Shown here piece after piece: positions 14,471 to 21,594 of a stretch of 29,030 nucleotides of DNA. The position numbers and the translations under genes are program-made. A model generated the notes under the pieces. It made no database searches, was not told the origin of the DNA, and saw nothing but the letters and a program-made list of their open reading frames with translations. How positions within the stretch are numbered: the stretch's first letter is position 1; each line of letters begins with the position of its first letter. The DNA comes from JAIVJM01 sp035761505 (lineage in GTDB: Bacteria; Acidobacteriota; Blastocatellia; Pyrinomonadales; Pyrinomonadaceae): contig DASTQX010000445.1 in assembly GCA_035761505.1 (NCBI GenBank), positions 1 through 29,030 on the forward strand. The letters run 5' to 3'.

Positions 14471-15838
14471 ATGGAATACACACAGGCGGAAATCTTACAG
14501 ACCGTGCGGATGACCGAGATCGAGCACTTGGACGTGCGCACCGTCACGCTCGGCCTCTCACTGAGGGATTGCACGCGCTCTTCGATTGAGGAGACCGCCG
14601 AGGCCGTCCGCGAGAAGATCGAGCGGGTGGCCGCGCGGCTCGTCCCCACGGTCAACGAGATCGGCGAGGAGTACGGGCTGCGCATCGCCAACAAGAGGAT
14701 TTCGATTACGCCCGCCTCGCTCGTCGCCGGTCGGGCGCGCTCGGCGCGCGAATATCTCGTGCTCGCGCGCGCGATTGACGGCGCGGCGAAGACCGTGGGC
14801 GTGGACTTCGTCGGCGGCTACTCGGCGCTCGTCCACAAGGGCGCGACCGAGGCCGAAGGCTTCTTTCTCGACTCGATACCGGAAGCGCTCGCCACGACCG
14901 AGCGCATGTGCTCTTCCTTGAACGTCGCCACGTCGCGCGCCGGAATCAACATGGACGCCGTGCGGCGCGTGGGCTCGCTCGTCAAGGAGATGGCCGAGCG
15001 CACCAAGGAGCGCGGCGGCTTGGCGTGCGCGAAGTTCGTCTGCTTCGCCAACGCGGTCGAGGACAACCCTTTCATGGCGGGCGCGTTCCACGGCGTCGGC
15101 GAGCCCGAAGCGGTCGTCAACGTCGGCGTGTCGGGGCCGGGCGTCGTCAACCACGCCGTCCGGCACGCCGCCGCCGACACGCCGCTCGACGAGATGGCCG
15201 AGTTGATTAAGAAGCTCTCCTTCAAGCTCGCGCGCGCGGGCGAGTTGGTCGGGCGCGAGGCGGCGCGGCGTCTGGGCCTGCGCTTCGGCATCATTGATTT
15301 GAGTCTCGCGCCGACGCCCGTACCCGGCGACTCGGTGGCCGAGATCATCGAGGCGCTCGGCTTCGAGCGCGCCGGGACGCACGGGACGACCGCCGCGCTC
15401 GCGCTGCTGACCGACGCCGTGAAGAAGGGCGGCGCGATGGCCTCGTCCAACGTCGGCGGCATGAGCGGCGCTTTCATCCCCGTCTCCGAAGACGCGGCGA
15501 TGATCGAGGCGGCGCAACTCGGCGCGCTCTCCTTAGATAAGCTTGAGGCGTGGACGAGCGTCTGCTCGGTCGGCATAGACATGGTGGCCGTCCCCGGCTC
15601 GACCTCCGCCGAGACCATCGCCGCCATCATCGCCGACGAGATGGCCGTCGGCGTGATGAACCACAAAACGACCGCCGTTCGCATCATCCCCGTCCCCGGC
15701 AAGGACGTGGGCGAGATCGTCGAGTTCGGCGGCCTGCTGGGGAGCGCGCCCATCATGCCCGTCAACAAGTTCTCCTCCGACATCTTCATCCGGCGCGGCG
15801 GCCACATCCCCGCGCCGATTCACTCACTCCGTAATTGA
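14471..15838 (+). CDS. DUF711/UPF0210 family protein (PFL-like fold)
   Basis: The 455 residues match the UPF0210 family over full length: LDVRTVTLGLSLRDC, IANKRISITPASLV, VDFVGGYSALVHKG, INMDAVRRVG, CAKFVCFANAVEDNPFMAGAFHG, GVSGPGVV, and the C-terminal GAPI-like stretch SAPIMPVNKFSSDIFIRRGGHIPAP. The family is grouped with pyruvate-formate-lyase-like barrels, but I see no glycyl-radical motif (RVxGY type) near the C-terminus, so radical chemistry of the PFL kind is not supported. Its reaction is unknown. It commonly pairs with a small ACT protein, as here. No other candidate core enzyme is present in this microcompartment locus. It has no obvious targeting extension. Confidence 0.92.
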   Translation: MEYTQAEILQTVRMTEIEHLDVRTVTLGLSLRDCTRSSIEETAEAVREKIERVAARLVPTVNEIGEEYGLRIANKRISITPASLVAGRARSAREYLVLARAIDGAAKTVGVDFVGGYSALVHKGATEAEGFFLDSIPEALATTERMCSSLNVATSRAGINMDAVRRVGSLVKEMAERTKERGGLACAKFVCFANAVEDNPFMAGAFHGVGEPEAVVNVGVSGPGVVNHAVRHAAADTPLDEMAELIKKLSFKLARAGELVGREAARRLGLRFGIIDLSLAPTPVPGDSVAEIIEALGFERAGTHGTTAALALLTDAVKKGGAMASSNVGGMSGAFIPVSEDAAMIEAAQLGALSLDKLEAWTSVCSVGIDMVAVPGSTSAETIAAIIADEMAVGVMNHKTTAVRIIPVPGKDVGEIVEFGGLLGSAPIMPVNKFSSDIFIRRGGHIPAPIHSLRN

Positions 15839-15853
15839 GACGCAGGAGTTCTT

Positions 15854-16696
15854 ATGAAGGCTCACGACACCTCACGCGACAAGAAGGCCGGGACTGAGGC
15901 GGGGGAAGGGACGCCGCCCTCGGACAAGCCGCTGCTTTCGGAGAAAGAGATTGAAGCCCTCATCATCCAGCGCCAGCGTTCCAAGGTGAGGGAATTTTCC
16001 GACAAACTCTTCACGTTCAAAGGGTGGCTCATCGCCTCGGCGCTCATGCTCGTGTATTTCCTCGGCCTAGCCGCCTTAATTGAGCCGTCTCTTTACCGGA
16101 AGGTCTGGTTTTACGTGTCGGTGTTGCCGAGCGCGCTGCTCACCGGCGCGGTGGTGATTCTGATAGTGAGGGGCGCGCTCCGGCTTCAGGAAAAGGCGCT
16201 CGACCGCCAGACCGTCTTCACGGACACGAACAAGCTACAGGAGAAGTTGGAGGAGGACTTCTTCACTAACCTCGTCAAGATCAACTTCAAGTACATTGAC
16301 AAGTACTACCTCCAGACGCAGGTGCAGGCCGACCGCAGCTTCTACCTGAGCGGCGTCGCCGCCGTCTTCGCTTTCGGGGTCATCATCACGGGCGTCGTGA
16401 TGATGTATCAGGGCAAAGTTCAGCAGGGCTACGTCGTCGCGGCGAGCGGGATTCTCGGCGAGTTCATCGCCTCGGTCTTCTTCTATCTCTACAATCGCAC
16501 CGTCATCAAGATGGGCGAGTACCACCAGAAACTCGTCCTCACGCAGAACATCGGGCTGGCCCTCAAGATCGCGGACGGCCTCCCGACAGAGGCGCAGGTG
16601 GACGTGAAGAAGAATTTAGTCGAGTATCTCTCGAAGGACATCAACGCCTACCTCACTCGCCCGCTCTCGGACGACGGGCGGGAAGGGACGGATTGA
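15854..16696 (+). CDS. Four-helix membrane protein, TRADD-N-associated membrane domain-like
   Basis: The 280-residue protein has predicted membrane helices at about 57-77, 86-106, 163-184 and 194-214. The second half contains FTNLVKINFKYIDKYYLQTQ (137-156), GEFIASVFFYLYNRTVIKM (202-220) and EYHQKLVLTQNIGLALKIAD (222-241). This pattern I associate with the two-helix membrane domain described next to bacterial TRADD-N domains in immunity or cell-death proteins; the assignment is from memory of the pattern. No TRADD-N or nuclease domain is visible here; the N-terminal 55 residues are a charged, cytoplasmic segment. The gene follows the DUF711 gene after 15 bp, with GCAGGAG 7 bp before the ATG, so it is probably co-transcribed with the BMC genes. 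Confidence 0.65.
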   Translation: MKAHDTSRDKKAGTEAGEGTPPSDKPLLSEKEIEALIIQRQRSKVREFSDKLFTFKGWLIASALMLVYFLGLAALIEPSLYRKVWFYVSVLPSALLTGAVVILIVRGALRLQEKALDRQTVFTDTNKLQEKLEEDFFTNLVKINFKYIDKYYLQTQVQADRSFYLSGVAAVFAFGVIITGVVMMYQGKVQQGYVVAASGILGEFIASVFFYLYNRTVIKMGEYHQKLVLTQNIGLALKIADGLPTEAQVDVKKNLVEYLSKDINAYLTRPLSDDGREGTD

Positions 16697-16723
16697 CCTT
16701 CGGGCGGGAAAGGGGAAGAGCGC

Positions 16724-17173
16724 ATGGCGAGCCTCAAGGAGCAGGTGGAGCGGATGTGCCGCGCCTTCATGCGCGAAGACTTCGAGACGCTTCTCGACAC
16801 CACGTACCCCGGACTCGTCGAGTTGATGGGCGGGCGCGAGACGATGCGCGCGGCGCTCAGGGCCACCGCCGACGAGTTGCGCGCGGGGCCGGCGAAGATC
16901 GTCTCTTACGAGGCGGGCGAGCCGGGCGAGGTCAAGAGCGCGGGCGCGCAACTTTACTCGCTCGTCCCGACCGACATGAAGACCGAACACGCGGACGCCT
17001 TCTACACGGTGAGGGGGTTCGTGATGGGAATCTCGGAGGACGGCGGGAAGGTCTGGACGCTCATTGATGTCACGATGCCGGACGAAGAAGCCTTGAAGCT
17101 GATCGTGCCGGAGATCGCGGAGGTCTTAACGCTGCCGGAGCCGGGGCCGCCCGTCGTCGAGAAGAAGCCTTGA
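16724..17173 (+). CDS. Hypothetical protein (149 aa), possible NTF2-like fold
   Basis: I do not recognise a named family. The N-terminal helices (LKEQVERMCRAFMREDFETLLDTTYPGLVELMGGRETM) followed by alternating strands (VRGFVMGISEDGGKVWTLIDVT) look like the cone fold of SnoaL/NTF2-like proteins, which bind small ligands or act as simple enzymes. There is no signal peptide or cysteine. It is on the same strand as the BMC genes, 27 bp after the membrane-protein gene. A purine-rich GGGGAAGAG lies upstream of the ATG. Confidence 0.6.
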   Translation: MASLKEQVERMCRAFMREDFETLLDTTYPGLVELMGGRETMRAALRATADELRAGPAKIVSYEAGEPGEVKSAGAQLYSLVPTDMKTEHADAFYTVRGFVMGISEDGGKVWTLIDVTMPDEEALKLIVPEIAEVLTLPEPGPPVVEKKP

Positions 17174-17208
17174 GCGGCGCGAGCCCGAACTCTTGTCGGA
17201 GGTGCATG

Positions 17209-18069
17209 ATGTCGAAAGCCTTATCGCTCTTCTTCTTCGCGGGCCTGCTGCTGCTGGCCGCTTCCGCCGACGCGCGGCAGAAGCCGCTTGAGTTCCGCGT
17301 GGGCGACTCGATGCGCGGGCCGGTCGAGAGCGTCCGCACGGAGGTCGCGGACATCGCCTTGAAGGACGGCCAGCCGTCGGAGGGCGCGCGGCGTCTCTCG
17401 CAGTTGAAGAAGTACAGCCCGGACGGGAAGCGTTCGGAGACGACCTTCTACGACCGCGACGGCGCGGCGCGCGGAAGGACGGTGCTCGTTTATGACGACG
17501 GCGGGAACTTAATCGAATCGTCCGGCTTCGACGGCAAAGGCTCGCCGCTCATGAAGCGCCTCTACGTGCGCAACGGGGACGAGGCGGCCATCTACGACGG
17601 CGCGGGCCGCCTTCAGGAACTCACCGTCTCGGTGTGGAACGAGACGCGCGACCGGCTCGTCGAAATCAGGAAGTATGACGGCAACGGCGCGCTCCTCAAG
17701 AGGGACGTGAACACGCGCGACGCCGACAACAAGAAGTCCACTTGGGAGAGCTTCGGGCCGGGCGGCGACCTCAAGGAGAAGACCACGTTCGACCTCAACT
17801 ACGACGGCCCGAAACGTCAGGAGCAGACTCTTTACCACACGGACGGGACGGTCGCCGGAGGGCGGCTTGCGACGAGCGACGCCTCGACGCGCGACCTCAA
17901 GGCCGTCGTCACCGACCCCAACGGCGAGCCGCTCCGCCGGACGCACGAGCGACGGGAATACGACTCCCGCCGGAACCTTGTTAAAATCACCAACTACCGG
18001 TGGGACTACGAGAGCGGCAGCTACGTGCCGCACCGCGTCGCCTACCACATCATCACTTACCGGAACTGA
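17209..18069 (+). CDS. Secreted protein with YD-like repeat motifs (286 aa)
   Basis: A signal peptide is predicted at about residues 1-22 (ALSLFFFAGLLLLAASADA). The mature part is a row of beta-hairpin-like units of about 20 residues with Tyr-Asp-x-x-Gly motifs (YSPDGKRSET, YDRDGAARGR, YDDGGNLIES, YDGNGALLKR, DPNGEPLRR), resembling YD/RHS or MORN-like repeats without a toxin core. GGAGG at 17198-17202 fits ATG 17209 better than the overlapping ATG 17206. It lies in the same gene row as the microcompartment genes, but an exported protein is unlikely to work inside the shell. The function is unknown. Confidence 0.7.
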   Translation: MSKALSLFFFAGLLLLAASADARQKPLEFRVGDSMRGPVESVRTEVADIALKDGQPSEGARRLSQLKKYSPDGKRSETTFYDRDGAARGRTVLVYDDGGNLIESSGFDGKGSPLMKRLYVRNGDEAAIYDGAGRLQELTVSVWNETRDRLVEIRKYDGNGALLKRDVNTRDADNKKSTWESFGPGGDLKEKTTFDLNYDGPKRQEQTLYHTDGTVAGGRLATSDASTRDLKAVVTDPNGEPLRRTHERREYDSRRNLVKITNYRWDYESGSYVPHRVAYHIITYRN

Positions 18070-18141
18070 TTCGCCCGGCGCGAGCGGGCTTCGGCCCCGG
18101 CGCGCGGGAAGGCTCAAGGGTTTTCGCAGGAGAGGGACGCG

Positions 18142-18477
18142 ATGGAAGCACTCGGACTGGTGGAATGTCGCGGGCTGGTGGCGATGATCGAGGCGGCAGA
18201 CGCGATGGTCAAGGCCGCCAACGTCACGCTCGTCGGCTACGAGAAGATTGACGCCGGGCTGGTGACGGCGATTGTGCGCGGCGACGTGGCGGCGGTGCGC
18301 TCGGCGGTGGACGCGGGCGCGGCGGCGGCCCGACGCGTCGGCGAAGTGGTCGCCACGCACGTCATCCCGCGCCCGCACGCCGACGTGGATCAGGGGCTCC
18401 CCGTCCTCAAGACGGGCGAGACGACGCGCAAGAAGATTAGCGGGTCGGTCAGCGCGAAGCGGGAAGATGAAAAGTGA
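18142..18477 (+). CDS. BMC-H shell protein 2 (EutM/PduA type), acidic pore variant
   Basis: This is a second hexameric shell subunit, 111 residues. The BMC domain spans about 1-88 with MEALGLVECRGLVAMIEAAD, edge lysine K24, VRGDVAAVRSAVDAGAAAARRVGE and VIPRPHADVDQGLP. The pore loop is K35-I-D-A-G39 instead of the usual I-G-S-G, so an aspartate points toward the central pore. A short basic/acidic tail follows. AGGAGAGGG before the ATG is a strong ribosome binding site. The gene is about 7.3 kb from BMC-H 1 on the same strand; the intervening 5 genes after BMC-P are probably co-transcribed in part. Confidence 0.96.
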   Translation: MEALGLVECRGLVAMIEAADAMVKAANVTLVGYEKIDAGLVTAIVRGDVAAVRSAVDAGAAAARRVGEVVATHVIPRPHADVDQGLPVLKTGETTRKKISGSVSAKREDEK

Positions 18478-18901
18478 GGGCGCACTGGCCGAGAGGGAAT
18501 TCGCGGCTGGCGTCGGGGCGCGGCCTGTCGAGCCCGCGACGGACGAGGCGGGCGCGGGCGAGACGCAGGCCGCCGCATCGTCGCCGACGGTCGAGCCGCC
18601 GCCCGTGCCTCAGCCGTCAACTTCGCTTGAGCCTCCGGCGACGGCTGAGTCTCAAGAGTTGCCGGAGTCTCTGCCGCCGCCGCCGCCGGAGTCTCCGTGC
18701 CCCAGTTGCCTTGAAACGCTCGTCGGCGAGTTCTGCCATCACTGCGGCGAGAAGAGCCGGGGGAGCCGCGACCTCTCTCTGCGCCACTTCGCGGCGGAGG
18801 CCACGCAGGAGTTGACGAGCGTCGAGCACTCGAAGCTCTGGCGGACGCTGCGCGCGCTGCTCTCCACAACGTCGCCATGCTCGGCGCGCTCCGCTCCGTG
18901 A
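18467..18901 (+). CDS. Truncated DUF3667-like zinc-ribbon protein
   Basis: The 144-residue frame overlaps the end of BMC-H 2 by 11 bp. After a Pro/Glu-rich, disordered N-terminus comes a zinc ribbon, CPSC..CHHC (C78, C81, C90, C93). RHFAAEATQELTSVEHSKLWRTLRALL follows, the helical block that in DUF3667 proteins leads into several membrane helices. Here the protein stops about 12 residues later in an unrelated tail (TSPCSARSAP). Another frame over the same DNA reads LHNVAMLGALRSVMR and then stops, as if the last residues of a longer gene were joined after an internal deletion. I regard it as a decayed or shortened member; whether it is translated is unclear. Confidence 0.6.
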   Translation: MKSEGALAEREFAAGVGARPVEPATDEAGAGETQAAASSPTVEPPPVPQPSTSLEPPATAESQELPESLPPPPPESPCPSCLETLVGEFCHHCGEKSRGSRDLSLRHFAAEATQELTSVEHSKLWRTLRALLSTTSPCSARSAP

Positions 18902-18931
18902 TGAGGTAGGCGGGAGGGGGTGGGGAAGATG

Positions 18932-18976
18932 AAAGACGAAGGGGCTGCTGAGGCGAATCAGCGGCCCCTTCGTCTT
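18932..18976. terminator. Hairpin terminator between convergent genes
   Basis: GACGAAGGGGC (18935-18945) pairs with GCCCCTTCGTC (18964-18974), with outward extension by A/T pairs and an inner CTGCTGA/TCAGC pairing. It lies between the plus-strand microcompartment row and the minus-strand M14 peptidase gene and can serve both. Confidence 0.65.
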
Positions 18977-18995
18977 CTTCAAGTCGTGCCCTTGC

Positions 18996-21407
18996 TCAGC
19001 GCGTCGCGGGCTGTCGAGGGCGGACGGCGTTGAAGAGCAGAGGGTAAGTGGCGAGCGATTGCGCGCGGTACTGCGGGCGGAAGCCGAAGAGGTAGATGCG
19101 TCCTTCGCCCAAGCCGACCTCGACGAGCGCCGCCTTGCCGCGCAGCCGCTCTTCGCCGAGCAGCCAACCCGAAAGCAAGGGGTTCCCGCTTTGCGGGTAG
19201 CGCGCGACGATCTTCACGCGGACGAGCGCGAGCGGGTCGCTCTTAATCTCGAAGACGGGCGAGTCCTCGAACCACGCGATTGACTCGCGCGGCATCCCCT
19301 CTGCCAGAGGGTGCGTCGGGTCGAGCACGGTGCGGAGGATCGAGCCGGGCACGTAGAACTGCGTGCGCGGGAGCCCTTCGGTCACGTCGCGGACGGGCAG
19401 CTTGAGTTGCTCGATGGCGAAGTTCGACGCGTTGTTCAGACAGACGAGCGTGCCGCCGCGCTCGACGAACTCGCGCAGGGCGCGCACGCCCTCCGAACCT
19501 AAACCGCCCGTCAACTCTTCGGGCATCGTTCCGCGCCGGTGGCCTTCGAGGATGGCGCGCGGCGACTGGTCGGGGATGACGATGGCGTCGTACTTCGCGC
19601 GCAGATTCCCGGCGCGGACTTCCGCGTCCTTCAGAGTGCGAAACGCGGGGGCGTCTTCGACCTGTTTATCGAAAATCCAACGCGTCCAGCCCTCGTCCAT
19701 CGAAGGCACGTTCGACTGGTAGAGGCCGACGCGCGGGCTCGTCGTCGCCGGGACGGGAAGCTTCGACTCGACCGAGGCGTCCTCGCCGGCAACCGCCGGC
19801 GCGACGACCGTAATCTCCTCGTTCGGTATTTCGTGGATGGAGCCGACGGTGCGGACGGGGCCGAACACCGGCTCGACCTCGACCCCCATGAGCAGCGGCA
19901 GCGTGTGCGCCGTCACGTCGTAGGGCGGGATGGGTTGGCCCGCCTCGTCGCGGAGGTTCGGGTAGCTCTGCGCTTCGAGCAGCGCCTTCGCGAAGGCACC
20001 GTAAGGCTGAGCCAGAGGGACGAACACCTCCGGGCCGAGCCCCCAGCCGGGCTGCCCGCGCCTGTTCGCACGCGCGCCGGGGACGCGCCGCCACTCGACC
20101 CCGCCGCGCTTCAGGAGAGCGAGGAGCATGGCGTTGCCCGGCCCCGGCTTAATCCTGAAGCCGACCAGCTCGCCCCTCCGGCGCGGGCGGACGGCCTCTC
20201 TGCCCACGTCGTAAAAACGTCGGAGCCAGTGCTCGCGGTTCTCGGCGGCGTGCGTCATCAACTCGAAGGCGGCGGCGGTCATGTAGCTCGTGATGTCGCG
20301 CAAGCGCCACTCGCCGCCGGGCCACGGTTCGGGGAAGTTGGGCGAGGGCTTCTGCGGGTCGTAGCCTTCGCGCGAGCGCAGCTCCTCGAACTTCAGGGTC
20401 ACGGGCGAGGCGATGCGCGCCGAGGCCGTCTCGGAAAGTATTCGCGCGCCGCCGTGGTAGTGCGAGTAGGCGCGCGCCGGTGTCCACGCGTCGTAGGTCG
20501 AATCCCATGTGATGCCCTTGAAGCCTTTGGCGAGCATCTTCTTCGCCATCGAGATGCCGAGTTCGGTGTAGCCTTCGACGAGTTGGCGGGGGACGTTCGG
20601 CTCGACCGGCTTCATGTAGGGCGGCAGAAAGAGGCGCGAGCCGACGACGCCCTGCTGGTGGATGTCGTGGACGATCTGCGGTCGCCAGACGTTGTGGACT
20701 TTATCCACGGTGAGTTGCGTCTCGGCCTGCGTGAAGGCGTACCAGTCGCGGTTGTTATCGTGGCCGACGTACTTGTGATAAAGCTCCGGCGGGCTCGTCC
20801 CCTCGAAGGGCGTGCCGAGCGTTTTGTCATACCAGTTCTTGACGATGTCCACGCCGTCCGGGTTCAGAGAAGGCACGAGCAGGACGATGGTGTCGCGCAG
20901 GATGGCGCGCACTTCGGCGTCGTCCGAAGAGGCGAGGCGGTGCGCGATGAGCATGGACGAGAGCGTCGAGCCGACTTCGGTCGAGTGGATGCCGCAGGTG
21001 ATGAGGACGATGGTCTTGCCGCGCGCGATGAGACGGGCGGCCTTCCGGTCGGCGTTTCCGCCGAGCGTGCGCGGGTCGGCGAGTTGCCGCTGGATGTCTC
21101 GGAACTCCGAGAGCCGCGCGAGGTTTTCGGGCGCGCTGATGGTCGCCAGAACGAAGGGCGCGCCCATCGTCGTCTTGCCCAGCTCCTCGAAGCGCACGCG
21201 GTCGCTCGCCGCGTCGAGGCGGCGGAAGTATTCGACGACGGACGGCCAGCTCGCCAGCTTGCGGTCGTCGCCGGGGCGGAAGCCGAGCACGTCCTCCGGC
21301 GCGGGCACGGCGCGCGGGCGTTGCGCCTGCGCCGGAGGCGAAGGGACGAGCGATAAGAAAAGGAGCGCGAGCAGGATAAAGGCGCACGCGAGTCTGTGTC
21401 TGAGCAT
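18996..21407 (-). CDS. M14 family zinc carboxypeptidase-like protein, secreted
   Basis: The 803-residue exported protein has a signal peptide at about 1-28 (LACAFILLALLFLSLVPSPPAQA). The M14 peptidase domain follows: zinc ligands H141 and E144 in ITCGIHSTEVGS, the substrate-binding region LVPSLNPDG and HDNNRDWYAF, and the likely third zinc ligand H250 in IVHDIHQQG. The C-terminal 300 residues form an additional domain (for example DAIVIPDQSPRAILEG, FVERGGTLVCLNNASNFAIEQL) with a ThuA/glutamine-amidotransferase-like pattern, common in this large subfamily. It probably trims peptides in the periplasm. It is divergent from the OPT transporter gene, which could import released peptides; that link is inference. 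Confidence 0.92.
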   Translation of the reverse strand: MLRHRLACAFILLALLFLSLVPSPPAQAQRPRAVPAPEDVLGFRPGDDRKLASWPSVVEYFRRLDAASDRVRFEELGKTTMGAPFVLATISAPENLARLSEFRDIQRQLADPRTLGGNADRKAARLIARGKTIVLITCGIHSTEVGSTLSSMLIAHRLASSDDAEVRAILRDTIVLLVPSLNPDGVDIVKNWYDKTLGTPFEGTSPPELYHKYVGHDNNRDWYAFTQAETQLTVDKVHNVWRPQIVHDIHQQGVVGSRLFLPPYMKPVEPNVPRQLVEGYTELGISMAKKMLAKGFKGITWDSTYDAWTPARAYSHYHGGARILSETASARIASPVTLKFEELRSREGYDPQKPSPNFPEPWPGGEWRLRDITSYMTAAAFELMTHAAENREHWLRRFYDVGREAVRPRRRGELVGFRIKPGPGNAMLLALLKRGGVEWRRVPGARANRRGQPGWGLGPEVFVPLAQPYGAFAKALLEAQSYPNLRDEAGQPIPPYDVTAHTLPLLMGVEVEPVFGPVRTVGSIHEIPNEEITVVAPAVAGEDASVESKLPVPATTSPRVGLYQSNVPSMDEGWTRWIFDKQVEDAPAFRTLKDAEVRAGNLRAKYDAIVIPDQSPRAILEGHRRGTMPEELTGGLGSEGVRALREFVERGGTLVCLNNASNFAIEQLKLPVRDVTEGLPRTQFYVPGSILRTVLDPTHPLAEGMPRESIAWFEDSPVFEIKSDPLALVRVKIVARYPQSGNPLLSGWLLGEERLRGKAALVEVGLGEGRIYLFGFRPQYRAQSLATYPLLFNAVRPRQPATR

Positions 21408-21467
21408 GTGACTCTCAAGTACCTCCGACGCGGTTCGAGTTGAAAAGGCGAGCCCGAAATTGGCAGG

Positions 21468-21476
21468 AGTTTAGCA
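21468..21476 (-). promoter_or_regulatory. Possible extended -10 for the M14 peptidase gene
   Basis: On the minus strand TGC-TAAACT (21476-21468) lies 60 bp before the ATG at 21407. No good -35 is seen. Confidence 0.3.
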
Positions 21477-21498
21477 CAAGGCGAGGACGACGTAATGC

Positions 21499-21528
21499 TT
21501 GCTTCGGCGGGCGGGGCGCGTGTAAAGT
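21499..21528 (+). promoter_or_regulatory. Possible promoter of the OPT transporter gene
   Basis: TTGCTT (21499-21504) and TAAAGT (21523-21528) are separated by 18 bp, 66 bp upstream of ATG 21595. Confidence 0.35.
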
Positions 21529-21594
21529 AGCGCCGGCTTTAGACTCCTTTCTCCCTTTGGTTAAAAATCTGAGCCGGAGGTCAAAAAAAGACCG

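Noticed and set aside
14471..15838. DUF711 protein as a glycyl-radical enzyme
   Set aside because: No RVxGY-type glycyl-radical loop at the C-terminus and no activating radical-SAM gene nearby.
17209..18069. RHS/YD-repeat toxin
   Set aside because: The protein is short, has no RHS core or C-terminal toxin domain, and carries an ordinary signal peptide.
19539..21356. 605-codon open frame on the plus strand
   Set aside because: It is antisense to the M14 peptidase, which has a signal peptide and zinc motifs; the plus-strand product has shadow-type composition.
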